64,000 nt of DNA from Thiococcus pfennigii (GCF_016583835.1 NZ_NRRW01000013.1:21563-85562); one strand, 5' to 3'. Shown: positions 53,871 to 63,709, counted from the stretch's first letter. The notes: generated from the sequence alone by a model not told the origin. Made by a program: numbers and translations.

Positions 53871-55490
53871 ATGACAGCCTCGATCGAGAAAAGACGCCTC
53901 CAGTTCGCCTTTCCGCTATGGAACGGCACTATACGGAACGATTCAGAGATAAGCGGTGAATCTGGGCCTCAGGTGTCGGCTCACCCTTCACCGGCCCGAT
54001 CTATGCGTGCGCCAGCCAATCTTGAGCAGATACCGACGATTGGAACCCGTAAATCAGGTCGAAGAAGTTGGCTCAACAGGATGGCTGGGCATCGGTTTTG
54101 GATCGCTGCGCCTCGCGGGCTCGGTGCCCGAACTGATGTCTCCCTTATCCTTCAATCCATCCTAGCTGTCCTTCTTTGGACCTCTGCGCTCGTCGTGAGC
54201 CCACCGACCTTCGCCTATGAATTTGCTGGAAGCTTCGGTCTCGAAACGGAATTTTCTGATAACATCAACCTAACCAAGGACAAGCAATCCGACCTCGTAA
54301 CTGAACTCTTTATCGGGTTTTCGTACCAGGATCGATCTCCGACGATCGAGGGCCTGGTGGCTGGCCGTCTTGGTTACCGGACATTTCTCCACGGCAACGC
54401 CGCGGATGAGCTTCGTCCGAATATTCGCGGCAACCTCTTGTTCCACCTGCGCCCCGAACGCTTCTCCTGGGCCCTCGACGGGGCCTGGGAACAACTCCGA
54501 ACGGAACCATTAGGTCCCGAGGCTCCGGGCAATCTGGAGAATCAGTTCGTCCTTTCCACTGGACCGGACGTGCGGTTACCGCTAACCGCCACGACTTCCT
54601 TCACGGCTGGCGCCAGGGCCGGATATGCCGCCACCTATGCGTCCGACTCCAGCGCAAATGCAGACAACTCCAACACCAGCTACCGCGCTACCCTTGGCCT
54701 AGTCGAGGAGCTTGGCGCCACGGAGACCGCCGCCGCTTATCTAACTAGTAGGGCCGTGCGCTACGATGACGATGATCTCGGTGGAGCATCCGCCGATTTC
54801 AACGTCATTGACATGTCTCTTGCCTATGACAGCCGGACACCTCTCGGGGATACCACCATCGAGATAGGGGCCTCCTATTTGGACCAGCAGGGCAGCGACC
54901 GCGGCGCCGTTTTTCTTCTCCGGGCCGACGCGAGTCGACGCTTGACTCCGCTTACTCGTGGCGGGGTGCGGCTAAATTTCGGATATAACGACCAAAGTAA
55001 CGCCACGCTCACCGCACCGCTCTCGGCCGAACTCGGCGCGGTGGGTCTCGGTAATAGCGCAGAGTCGGCATCGACCGGGCCCTTCTATCAGCGGCGTGCA
55101 GAGGCATTCCTCGAGCGAGTCGGCGGTCAATCAAGACTCGTTGGGAGTCTCTACGCGAACAGCCAAGACTATGTTGCAGGATCGACAGAGGATCAACTGT
55201 ATTATGGCGCAAGCATCGCCTGGTCCAGACGATTGTCGCGCGTCACCGATTTCCTTGTGTCTGGGACAGCCGAACGTCGCGATCTCTCGAGTGGAGACGA
55301 ATACAGTCAAAATTACGCCGCCACAGCTCAACTAACCCGGCGCCTGAGTCGAAATGTATTCGCGAATGTCAGGCTTCGGCATCAGCGCGGAACGGGCAGC
55401 ACCGAAACTTCGGAATACGATGAATCCGCAGTTCTCTTTGGAATCCGCTATGAGTTTGGCACATCGCCTTTTCAGCCTACCGGCTCTTAA
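53871..55490 (+). CDS. Outer-membrane beta-barrel protein of the exopolysaccharide locus
   Basis: A frame of 539 codons. A signal peptide (VSLILQSILAVLLWTSALVV, then SPPTFAYEF) lies near residues 90-115 and is followed by alternating amphipathic strands typical of an EpsL-like/PEP-CTERM-associated outer-membrane barrel, ending in FGIRYEF. The 70 residues before Met71 (ATG at 54081, with AGG just upstream) have no export role and are probably not translated, so the true start is likely 54081. It follows the export lipoprotein by 70 bases. The likely role is part of the secretion channel or a porin. Confidence 0.78.
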   Translation: MTASIEKRRLQFAFPLWNGTIRNDSEISGESGPQVSAHPSPARSMRAPANLEQIPTIGTRKSGRRSWLNRMAGHRFWIAAPRGLGARTDVSLILQSILAVLLWTSALVVSPPTFAYEFAGSFGLETEFSDNINLTKDKQSDLVTELFIGFSYQDRSPTIEGLVAGRLGYRTFLHGNAADELRPNIRGNLLFHLRPERFSWALDGAWEQLRTEPLGPEAPGNLENQFVLSTGPDVRLPLTATTSFTAGARAGYAATYASDSSANADNSNTSYRATLGLVEELGATETAAAYLTSRAVRYDDDDLGGASADFNVIDMSLAYDSRTPLGDTTIEIGASYLDQQGSDRGAVFLLRADASRRLTPLTRGGVRLNFGYNDQSNATLTAPLSAELGAVGLGNSAESASTGPFYQRRAEAFLERVGGQSRLVGSLYANSQDYVAGSTEDQLYYGASIAWSRRLSRVTDFLVSGTAERRDLSSGDEYSQNYAATAQLTRRLSRNVFANVRLRHQRGTGSTETSEYDESAVLFGIRYEFGTSPFQPTGS

Positions 55491-55918
55491 CCAACGGCGA
55501 TTGCGTCGACAAGCTGATTCCGCGCGATTAGGCGTGACCAGTTCAGCGCAGGCTAAGGGAAGGGCTCAGAAAGTGGACGTATCCAATTTCGCCCCGCCGC
55601 CGTTCGAGCCGCCATCTCTGCCTATACCTTCGCCCCTGAGTCAGCCCACTTCGCCGAGTCAATAGGTTACGCCGACAGATTTCTGCCCCGTGCATCATCA
55701 GCCGTCACCGCGCGTCAGGCGCTTGCAGCGCCGAGCAACCCAGACCAACGGAGATATGCGTAATACCATCATGTCCGCTGGCTAGCTCGACCCGTCGGCG
55801 TCGGCTCCAGGACACCCTCACGCTGCTAAACACCGACGGAACGCAACCGGTCCGCCGGGAGTTAGACGCGACGCTCTCGCGAACAAAGGCACCCAAGGGT
55901 CGCGATACCGATCGACGC
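55491..55918. other. Gap between the barrel and the lytic transglycosylase
   Basis: The stretch separates convergent genes. It contains an interrupted copy of the small frame found at 52886 and no other supported feature. An overlapping frame at 55354-55665 is proline-rich and runs through the end of the barrel gene, which I do not accept as a gene. Confidence 0.4.
55671..55763 (+). pseudogene. Interrupted copy 2 of the small protein
   Basis: The frame ADRFLPRASSAVTARQALAA, then PSNPDQRRYA and TAA, matches LPRRATSALTAHQALVTSSD in copy 1 at most positions of about 28. No start codon is present and the region after the stop is unrelated. The two copies flank the export lipoprotein and barrel genes. 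Confidence 0.4.
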
Positions 55919-56710
55919 TCATAAGCCGAGTCGAGCGGCTATCCGCTTTACATACGCTCGCGTCTCATCGTAAGGCGGAATGCCGCCATGGCGCACCACG
56001 GCCTGCTCCCCAGCATTGTAGCCCGCCAGGGCAAGCTCAATGTCACCGTTGAAGTAGTCGAGCAGCCAGCGAAGGTACGCCATTCCGCCCCGAAGGTTCT
56101 CCTCGGGATCCCAAACATCGGCGACGCCAAAACGATTCGCCGTCTGAGGAAGCAATTGCATCAACCCTCGCGCACCCGCGACGGACAGCGCACCCGGATT
56201 AAAATCCGATTCCGCTTCGACAACAGCCAGTACCAATCTCGGCTCTAACCGATACTCGGGGGCCAGTTTCGTCACCAGATCAGTCACTTGGCCCTTCGGG
56301 AACGCCACGGGCCGTGCGCGCGGCGGCGTCGATAACTCGCGGGAACCGAAGGCCGGTGAATTTCGCCCCTGCCCGACTACCCAGGCGCCGTCCCGATACT
56401 TGCCACTGAAGCGCTGGCCGCCCGTGGTCGGTCGTCCAACAACGATGCCTCTGAAAGGACCTAGCCCGCGGAACCGATCGGGCCCCGTCCGCACATCCAG
56501 TGTGGTCGCCCTCGACGCACCACCTTCTATCAACTGCAAACCGGCAGTCGTCGGGACATCTCCCCTAGGCGCCACAATCCCACCGTTCGACCCAAATGCT
56601 TGCGCCTCGCAGGTGGAATGAAGAAAAAGGAACCCCGCTCCCGCCACTGCCAGCACAGAGACCATCGCCTGTAATGAAGATACGGCCATCGTTGCCTGTC
56701 CCGTGGTCAT
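55919..56710 (-). CDS. Lytic transglycosylase (SLT domain)
   Basis: A 263-residue exported enzyme that cleaves peptidoglycan to form 1,6-anhydromuramyl ends. A signal peptide (VSSLQAMVSVLAVAGAGFLF) is followed by a low-complexity region. A C-terminal SLT domain follows, with catalytic Glu in VVEAESDFNPGALSVAGARG and the motifs GLMQLLP, LRGGMAYLRWL and LALAGYNAGE. The ATG at 56708-56710 gives a normal signal peptide. It probably opens the cell wall for the exopolysaccharide export machinery. It is co-directional with the kinase gene upstream. Confidence 0.88.
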   Translation of the reverse strand: MTTGQATMAVSSLQAMVSVLAVAGAGFLFLHSTCEAQAFGSNGGIVAPRGDVPTTAGLQLIEGGASRATTLDVRTGPDRFRGLGPFRGIVVGRPTTGGQRFSGKYRDGAWVVGQGRNSPAFGSRELSTPPRARPVAFPKGQVTDLVTKLAPEYRLEPRLVLAVVEAESDFNPGALSVAGARGLMQLLPQTANRFGVADVWDPEENLRGGMAYLRWLLDYFNGDIELALAGYNAGEQAVVRHGGIPPYDETRAYVKRIAARLGL

Positions 56711-57116
56711 ATCGATACATGGCGGCAAAGGCCCATTCCCTTCCCCTAACGTCAGACAGTTCCGCCACTTTTGACGGTTACGATAATTATTCCGAGGGCC
56801 TTCCTCACCGCCCCATCGAAACCTCAAGCCCTGACGCCGCTTGCCGATTAGGGTGCGCCGAGTCATGCGTAGTGGTATGCCCAAAAAGCCAGTAAGCTGA
56901 AACCGGTACCCGCGACGCTCCGCTTAGAAGGCCTGAAACAGCCAAGGCACCCTGACCGAATGAAAAGAACACTTTCGCCTTGCTTCTTCCAAAAGACTGC
57001 CCGAATGGCGCATTCTCCACCTCCCCATCAGAGGCCCCCCCGAAGGGCCGACCCAATAAACACCTGCGGCACACGACCGCAGAGCACCGCGAACGAGGCC
57101 ATTACCCCCGGAGAGC
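56711..57116. other. Gap between the tyrosine kinase and the transglycosylase
   Basis: About 400 bases. The transglycosylase frame is open upstream of the chosen start to 56884 without family similarity. A short GC-rich palindrome (GGCCC...GGGCC, about 57026-57050) may be a hairpin. Nothing else is supported. Confidence 0.4.
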
Positions 57117-57839
57117 CTAGTACTCTCCATAATACGACGAATAACCAGCATTATGAAAACGCGAAACCTTGTTCAATATAAGACCGACAGCCTTGTCCTC
57201 GTCGAATTGCGAGATCGCGTCCATTATCGCCTGCTGTGCCGTCTTCCCCTCCTCGACTACGAAAAGAATCTGTGCTGCCAGGTCATACAGAGCCATTCCC
57301 TGGCTCGTGCTCAATACCGGAGCCGAGTCCATCAGCACGATCCGCCCGGAGTGTGGCGCCGCCAGATTCTGCACGATATGGCGCATACGCAGGCTCGACA
57401 AGAGTTCGGTCGCATGCGTGTCCACCATGCCTGCCGGGATCAGGAGGAGCTTCGGTACATTCGTCTCCACGATCACTTCCGCCGGATCAAGCTTCTCGTC
57501 CGCAAGCAGGTCATAGACGCCTCGCGCACGCTCAAGCCGAGTTAAGACCGAGAGCGATCGCTTCGCTAAATCGGCATCGACCAACAACACCGAGATATCG
57601 CGCTCCATCGCCAGGCTTATCGCCAGATTGAATGCAGTGAAGGTCTTTCCTTCCTTCGGCAAGGCACTCGTAACTAAAACCGGATTAGGGTAACTGCCAG
57701 TAATGCCACTGCTGTTCCGCGACCTTTTAAGCAACCGGCGCTTAATCACCCGATATTCCTCGACAAGCTGACCGGCCGAACTCGCCGGCGTCAGATACCC
57801 TTGCCCGGACAGGCGCTCAAAGTCAAGTTCTATGATCAA
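57117..57839 (-). CDS. Bacterial tyrosine autokinase (EpsG/CpsD-like)
   Basis: A 240-residue cytoplasmic BY-kinase that regulates polysaccharide polymerisation with the Wzz-like protein. Walker A is VTSALPKEGKTFTAFN (about 56-71), Walker A' is VLLVDADL, and a C-terminal tyrosine cluster reads GYSSYYGEY, the autophosphorylation tail. The N-terminal EYRVIKRRLL block is typical. The separate kinase and membrane anchor resemble exosortase-A associated loci. It is 343 bases downstream of the chain-length gene. Confidence 0.88.
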   Translation of the reverse strand: MIIELDFERLSGQGYLTPASSAGQLVEEYRVIKRRLLKRSRNSSGITGSYPNPVLVTSALPKEGKTFTAFNLAISLAMERDISVLLVDADLAKRSLSVLTRLERARGVYDLLADEKLDPAEVIVETNVPKLLLIPAGMVDTHATELLSSLRMRHIVQNLAAPHSGRIVLMDSAPVLSTSQGMALYDLAAQILFVVEEGKTAQQAIMDAISQFDEDKAVGLILNKVSRFHNAGYSSYYGEY

Positions 57840-58182
57840 CTCCGTCTCCTGGGGACACTAGCGCCCGATACTCGACTTCCACCGCCTTCCAATTCGCGAC
57901 GTCGATTGGCCTCGAAAGCGTCAAAGATGCGCGGAGAAAGCGGCGCTTGCTAGGGAACAAGACCCTGCTCGTTTCAGGGGACCTTGAGAAATTGCCATCC
58001 GGGCAATCTTCCAAAACGGGGCATCCTTGCCCCGCGCGGGCACCTTGAATTTTTCAAGGTGCCCTTAAGTGCCTGCGACCTGCTCGTTCGGGAGTGCTTC
58101 AGAAACAAACGGGGCAGGTCGCCCCCCGATGTCGGTTTACGCTACGCCAACCTCGTCTTGTATGCCGAGCCGGCGCTAAAAC
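57840..58182. other. Gap between kinase and chain-length genes
   Basis: A gene-free interval between two minus-strand genes that would normally be adjacent. Its main content is the full palindromic element at 57977-58064. Confidence 0.5.
57977..58064. repeat. Full copy of the dispersed palindromic element
   Basis: Two stems in order: ACCTTGAGAAATTGCC...GGGCAATCTTCCAA, then, after CGGGGCATCCTTGCCCCGC, a perfect 11-bp palindrome GGGCACCTTGA/TCAAGGTGCCC with a 5-base loop (58038-58064). Related copies lie at 1077, 8470, 52688 and 63500-63649. Confidence 0.75.
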
Positions 58183-59787
58183 TCAGGAATCCCTATTTCC
58201 GTTGCCAGCTTGGGGCGCATGGATTTCCGTATGGGGCCCGTAGAGAGACGCGTTTTGGAGCAGCAGGTTTGCCCCGAACGCAACCACCAAAAAAACCAAC
58301 GACAGCGCCCATCCCGTTAGGCCGAATCGCTCCCGCAGCAGTGTCGCTCGTGTTGGAGAGCGAGACACGACGCCGAAGACAGGTAGGCCGGTCAGCCCGC
58401 GAAGCGAGTGTTGACCCCGTATAGGCGACTGCAGCTGAAGGAGCACAAGGGCCAATGCAACTCCCGCTGCTCCAGCGGCTGCCAGGACAGCGACGGATAG
58501 GCGGACTTTCTTCCTCCAAACATCGGCAAGCACTGCGGCCGCAGGAACGCTGGGCGGCTCGATGACGCGGAAGTACAATTGCAGGCTCTTCTGATCGAGA
58601 TTCTCCAAGGTTTCCATCGACTGACGCCGCTTCTCGAGGTCTCTCAGCCTTTCCTTTGCCGCAGCAGCATCTTGGTTCATGCCAGCAAGCTCGTCCTCGA
58701 TAGCCGGTTGAGTGACGACTTGCTCTGCCAGCGCTTCGTGCTGACGGAGCGCCGCTACCTTCCGCGCTCTGAGAGCCGCGAGATCGCTCCCAGTCTGTCG
58801 CAGCCGCAGCTCGAGCTGCTGATAGGTTTGGTTGGGAACCATGTTCGCGGGGTTATCGCCACTCCGGATCGCCGCCTCGACCCTTGAAATGCTCTCCTTC
58901 GCGGCGACCACATCAGGATGCGACTCCGTATACTTGAAGCGCAACTGAGCGAGCGTCTCTCTGAGCTCGATCAGCTTCGCCTCTAGTGGCGTCGGGACCA
59001 AGCTTCCGTCCGGACCGACCGCGCGAACGAAGGCAGGCGTACGGTCCAACTCGCGCTGAATGCTGAGGCGGCGCGATGTGGTCTCGTCGATCGCCCTCTC
59101 GACATCGGCGACGGCACGCTCCGCGGCATGTAATCGGTCGAAGAAGCCTTGGCCCTCGCCTGACAAGATGTCCAAGTGCCGTTGGCGGAACTCCCGAACT
59201 TTCTCCTCCGCGGCAGCCATCGCCTCCGCCTGTTCCGAGATCTGCTGCTCGATAAACCGCTTTCCCCGCTCGGACTCGTCGCGAATCTCCTCGAGCGTCC
59301 TTTCCCTGAAGGCCTGGATCAACGACTCGACTACGTGCTTTGCGACGGTCGGATCAGGGTTGACGTAGGCGATATTGTAGATATTCGAGGTGACCTGGTT
59401 CCGGCTGCTGGGCGGCCTGGCAGTCAAGGACAAATTCTTCCTGAGCGCCTCTACGGCGACCGCCATTGGCAGAACTTCCCCGCCCCGTTCGTCCAGCCCT
59501 GTATCCGCGACCACGCTTTCCAGATTGGGCCGGCTCATCAGCCGGTGCGCCATGAGGTCGACCTGTTTATTGAAGTCTACGTCGAGCGCCAAGCCCTCCA
59601 TGAGCGGCCGGAGTACGGTCTCCGTTTCAACATAGACCTGGGCCGTCGCGGTATACGATGGCACGATCTGGAAATATAAAGCCGCCCACCCTACCAGCGC
59701 GACGACCCACGCCACCCCCACTGCTTGCCACCGGAAGGCCCAGATTCCCTGTGCGAGACTGATGACTTGATCGAGCTGTTCTTTCAT
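58183..59787 (-). CDS. Polysaccharide chain-length determinant (Wzz/EpsF-like)
   Basis: A 534-residue inner-membrane protein that sets polymer length and partners with the tyrosine kinase. Membrane helices lie near residues 24-42 and 428-450, with another near 488-508, and a long periplasmic coiled-coil between them (REFRQRHLDILSGEGQGFF, RELDRTPAFVRAVGPDG). A GNVR-like segment, MNQDAAAAKERLRDLEKRRQ, precedes the second helix. The architecture matches exosortase-A associated chain-length proteins, lacking a fused kinase. It has no close upstream neighbour. Confidence 0.88.
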   Translation of the reverse strand: MKEQLDQVISLAQGIWAFRWQAVGVAWVVALVGWAALYFQIVPSYTATAQVYVETETVLRPLMEGLALDVDFNKQVDLMAHRLMSRPNLESVVADTGLDERGGEVLPMAVAVEALRKNLSLTARPPSSRNQVTSNIYNIAYVNPDPTVAKHVVESLIQAFRERTLEEIRDESERGKRFIEQQISEQAEAMAAAEEKVREFRQRHLDILSGEGQGFFDRLHAAERAVADVERAIDETTSRRLSIQRELDRTPAFVRAVGPDGSLVPTPLEAKLIELRETLAQLRFKYTESHPDVVAAKESISRVEAAIRSGDNPANMVPNQTYQQLELRLRQTGSDLAALRARKVAALRQHEALAEQVVTQPAIEDELAGMNQDAAAAKERLRDLEKRRQSMETLENLDQKSLQLYFRVIEPPSVPAAAVLADVWRKKVRLSVAVLAAAGAAGVALALVLLQLQSPIRGQHSLRGLTGLPVFGVVSRSPTRATLLRERFGLTGWALSLVFLVVAFGANLLLQNASLYGPHTEIHAPQAGNGNRDS

Positions 59788-61951
59788 GTCTCTACGCCAA
59801 TCAGAACCAATGGTAGCCGTCCAGCTTCACGTTCCAGACGGCCCGCATCATTGCGGCCGTACATCGCGGGCCTCAGCAGAGGCGCTGCGGGCAGGCCTTT
59901 GCGTCGCAAGTGACTGCACCCGGCCAGGCCGGTGCGGCTGTGGCAGATCGCGGTGACCCTGATTAGAGCAACGAACGCGCTGGTGCGCTCAAGCCTGCGC
60001 GTGCCCAATGACGATGCACGTGGCAACACCCGGTGGCACAAGTTACGTCTCCTCCCATAGCCACGTAACGGACCGCGGAATGGCCGAGCGGCACCCGGCC
60101 GTCTCTCCTATGCGACACGCGGTTCGGGCGCCAATAGGCGACTCCAATTCCTACACCGCTCCGAAGAGTCCAAGTAAACACCAGTGCAGAAAATCACCAA
60201 CTGCCCCCTTGCGAGCCACAATTTCCGCGGGTTACGGAGGCGAGAACTCATTCTTGCGGTTGATTCCGTGCTCGTATCCCATTGATTTCTGAATTCCGGG
60301 TGTCGCCGACCGCCGGGCGCGCCGAGAATCGACCGAGATAGGCTACGTTAAGACAGACGGATGCGGCGTCGAAGTTGGAGGGCTCAAAAATATCAGGTTC
60401 AGGCGTGTGTCGGTACCGCCTTGATATGATGCAACTTGCAATGCGGGAATCATTACAGATACTTTCTCGATGAGTTTGACGGCTGACCAAGACATGCCTC
60501 TATCTCTCGGCGTCGGCCCGCTTTACCGACAATATGAAGCCGCTTTCGCCAACGAAAAGAGGCGTGGTGTGAACTTAGAAGCTGCCGCAGACGACCGCTT
60601 ACATCGCACTAAGAACGCACTCGCCATCGGAAGGGAAGTTCTGACGCTTGCTGTCGGCCCCTCTTCCCAGTTGACTTGGATTGCTGCAACACGCGATAAC
60701 CACACAGATGATCGGGGCCCGCCAACTTCGACTCGTGACGAGTAGCGGTCGTTGTGCGCCTGCCTCCGGTCGAAGCCGTTCAAGATCATGGCCATGCAAG
60801 GGAACGGCACTGCGATATTACACTACTCGACACGAGGAGGCCGCTAGATGCGCAGTGTTCCAGCACACTCTTGCGCCGGCCCGCGCGAACAGGCGAGGTT
60901 CCCGAATGTTCCGCCCGCAGCGACGCCTCCGGCGTGTGCGCGCGCCTTCCGGTTTCGACTCGCGCGCGCGCGGGCCCGCCCCCTTGTCTCGGCCCCCTCC
61001 CACAGGGGGCAGTCTCCGTGGATGACGCAGGCCGCTGAGAGGATTCTGCCTCAGCCACGGGCGCTCCGGCCTTCAGGACGGAGTCAATATCGCGAATAGG
61101 CGGCTGTACGTTACGGGAATCAGCTCCCTACTCACCACGACCGAAGCCTGAGCGCCACCCACCGTGTCGGACCTCGTACCTCAGCCGATTTCCCCGCCGA
61201 TGCCCATCGGTATCGAGCCCGTCTCCAGGTCCTCGTGCGGCCTGCTCAGCAAGGCCCTCGCTTGATCCGGCGCCGGCTGTGCCGAAGCGGCCTTGCCAGG
61301 CTGAAACAGAGCCTGCTCGCGGCCACCCCACTTACACAAATCGAGATAAGCCCGACGGAGCCCGGCTCCAATACTCGCACAATTTTCGAGCGTTGTCCCG
61401 CGGCCACCTCGTCCATCAGCGCCCTCACTCCTCGGATTCCACGTGAGTACGACGTTTATGTCAGATCCGCGACTATCACTCCGCGCGCTGGAAAAGCCCG
61501 CGCCGACTCCGGCGACATCGCCGCGCAGACCGGCAGCACCGCGACTCCGACCCAAAATCCCGCGTTAATGGCCATGTCAACTAACCCACGTACGGCCCCC
61601 CACACACAATGAGACGTCCAGGTCGCGCAAATCGACCATTGAGCAGATCCACTTGAGCCTCCAGGAGCACGATCGGTCCGCCACCACATCCGAGAGGACA
61701 AACCCCGGCGGACCTCTTCCTCAGGCGGCCGGCATCCCCAGATTCCCTAAAGCTCGCAATGTCCATGTGACGGCTGCGATTGCGGGGAGTTCGATCGGAG
61801 GGTTTTTGGCACCCTCCGATCCCGCACCCCTCACGGTGTCATGCCGGCTTGAGCCACGCGACATATTGACGTTGTACGCATATGCGTCCCGGTAGCGCCA
61901 GACAACGAGTACTTGAGCGGAACAGAGGCAAGACCGACCAGATTGAACACC
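59788..61951. other. Two-kilobase gene-poor region
   Basis: No gene is supported over about 2.1 kb. The longest frames (60470-60745, 61181-61555, 61456-61701) have no family similarity and compete in several phases around 61250-61560, which looks like decayed coding sequence. A strong hairpin lies at 61794-61822, 130 bases after the oxidase stop. Promoters for the chain-length gene should lie near 59790-59950. Confidence 0.45.
61794..61822 (-). terminator. Hairpin downstream of the oxidase gene
   Basis: An 11-bp perfect stem GATCGGAGGGT/ACCCTCCGATC with loop TTTTGGC lies 130 bases past the oxidase stop on its strand. There is no T run on the minus strand side, so the terminator assignment is tentative. 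Confidence 0.45.
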
Positions 61952-63268
61952 CTACTGCGGGCCCATGCCATCGCCTCCGATCGCTTGCATATGGTCTCCA
62001 CCCTTCTCTCCCACGATATTCTGGAGGCGCCGTAGGCGGTAACCAGATGCACGCACGGACTTGTTCAATAGTCCATCAATATGGTCAAACATAAATTCTG
62101 TGAATGGCAAAGCGCAAGTAAAGGCCGGGGAAACAGCATTTAACACATGAAACGACCGATCATCGCCCTCGAACCGAAAATCCATCACAAGCTTGCGATT
62201 CCTCGTATCGTATAGCTGCGCTCGGATCCCTGGAGCGCCCCAGTGCCGACAACGACCTGGCTCGATACCGGTGGCTAACCGACTCGCGAGCGTGACAATG
62301 TGCTTGCGGGAATACTTTCTCAGCTCCTCGAATGCGAGACGACGAAAGTCAAACTCATTGCGCCACCATAACCCCAGCTCGCGGGGAACGATCTCCCTGA
62401 GATCTCGGAAGCTGAAATTGTGGAAGGCGTCATAATGTTCCCGCCAGAGACAGGGTATGGCCGTCGGTCCAATCTTGATCCTACCTGACGCGGTTAAGGT
62501 GATATGAACCCCCAAGAATGGGTTACGAAGATCGGGAACTGGATAGATGTTCGCCCGAAACGCCGATACTGGCTCGTCGCTATATAGATATAGCCCCTTA
62601 AATGGTATGATTGCATAGGATTCTCCAAACCCGAAATCCTTTGCGATGCGATCGGCGTAGAGGCCCGCTGCGTTAATGACGTAGCCTACCGACCACGATC
62701 CCTCAGATGTTTCCACTTTGCCATTTCGAGATTCGAGGTAGGCATTATTTACCCGTAACTCGACACCCAAGGCAGCCGCATCCCGCGCCAAGGCATCCAT
62801 CACGGCTTTCGGATCGACTGAAGCTGTTGTTGGAGAATAGAGGGCGCGCTCGAAGGTCTTTATCCTCGGCTCGATTTCCCGCGCCTCCGCAGCGCTAATC
62901 TCGTGAATGTCAACGCCGTTCTCTTTTCCGCGGCGATACAGCTTGCCGAGGGTCTCCAACTCTGTCTCGTCGTTTGCAACGACAAGCTTCCCGCACCCAT
63001 TGATCGGCAAGCTGCGCTCAACGCAGTACGCCCTCAATCGCTCATTGCCCTCGCGGGTGAAACGCGCCTTCAAGCTATCCGTTGAATAGTAGAAGCCGGC
63101 GTGCAGAACCCCGCTATTGCGGCCGCTCGCATGCAGCGCAAGCTGGCTCTCCTTTTCGATAAGCACGACGCGGGCGCCCGGGTGGCGCCGCTTCGCCTGA
63201 CAGGCCATCATCACTCCTATGATGCCCCCGCCGATGATGAGAAAATCCGCCGTCTTATTACAAGTCAC
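61952..63268 (-). CDS. lhgO: L-2-hydroxyglutarate oxidase (LhgO-like) FAD enzyme
   Basis: A 438-residue FAD-dependent oxidoreductase of the DAO/LhgO group, which oxidises L-2-hydroxyglutarate to 2-oxoglutarate. The dinucleotide-binding motif is FLIIGGGIIGVMMACQAKRR, followed by the family block HASGRNSGVLHAGFYY, YVINAAGLYADRIA and KGLYLYS. I chose the GTG at 63268 because GGAG lies at normal distance. An ATG ten codons upstream lacks one. It is found in an exopolysaccharide neighbourhood, so a role with a surface-polymer precursor is possible but unproven. Confidence 0.85.
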   Translation of the reverse strand: MTCNKTADFLIIGGGIIGVMMACQAKRRHPGARVVLIEKESQLALHASGRNSGVLHAGFYYSTDSLKARFTREGNERLRAYCVERSLPINGCGKLVVANDETELETLGKLYRRGKENGVDIHEISAAEAREIEPRIKTFERALYSPTTASVDPKAVMDALARDAAALGVELRVNNAYLESRNGKVETSEGSWSVGYVINAAGLYADRIAKDFGFGESYAIIPFKGLYLYSDEPVSAFRANIYPVPDLRNPFLGVHITLTASGRIKIGPTAIPCLWREHYDAFHNFSFRDLREIVPRELGLWWRNEFDFRRLAFEELRKYSRKHIVTLASRLATGIEPGRCRHWGAPGIRAQLYDTRNRKLVMDFRFEGDDRSFHVLNAVSPAFTCALPFTEFMFDHIDGLLNKSVRASGYRLRRLQNIVGEKGGDHMQAIGGDGMGPQ

Positions 63269-63499
63269 CCTAATCTCCGATATGCGCCGAAAGATCATTG
63301 CCAACCACCGCAGGATTGCGACTCCCCATTCGGGATGAGCGAAAACCCTTAGCAGACTTCGATCTCTTGCCGAACGACCTCGCTGCACGGCCCCGCTCAC
63401 GGAGAGCCTCTTTGGTCACACGCAACGATCGAGGCTCCGTCGCAGCCCGCAATTATAGTCGTCCGCGGAATTATTTGTGGCTTACGACATTGGGCATGA

Positions 63500-63649
63500 G
63501 GGCACCTTGAAAAATTCAGGTGCCCGCGCGGAGCAAGTATGCCCCGCGATTTTCGGTCGCCTAAGCGACGGAAAATGAAGCGAAGCGGAAATCGCATTCT
63601 CGCTTCGCGTCTTGAAAAATTGCCCGGATGGCAGTTTTTCAAGGTGCCC
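63500..63649. repeat. Inverted, composite copy of the dispersed palindromic element
   Basis: Several stems in series: GGGCACCTTGA...TCAGGTGCCC (63500-63525), a TTTTCGGTCGC/GCGACGGAAAA stem (about 63549-63575), a GCGAAG/CTTCGC stem, and CTTGAAAAATTGCCCGGAT...TTTTTCAAGGTGCCC (63611-63649). It carries the blocks of the 57977-58064 copy in inverted order, with added stems. Confidence 0.7.
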
Positions 63650-63709
63650 ATGAATCGCTCGATCCGCCAGTTGGCATAGGAGCTTCCCGGAGCGACACCT
63701 CGCCATGTC

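Noticed and set aside
55354..55665. A proline-rich frame overlapping the end of the barrel gene
   Set aside because: Half of it lies inside the barrel gene in another phase, and the tail PPPFEPPSLPIPSP has no supporting context.
60470..60745. A 91-codon plus frame in the gene-poor region
   Set aside because: No ribosome-binding site or recognisable family. Left as unproven.
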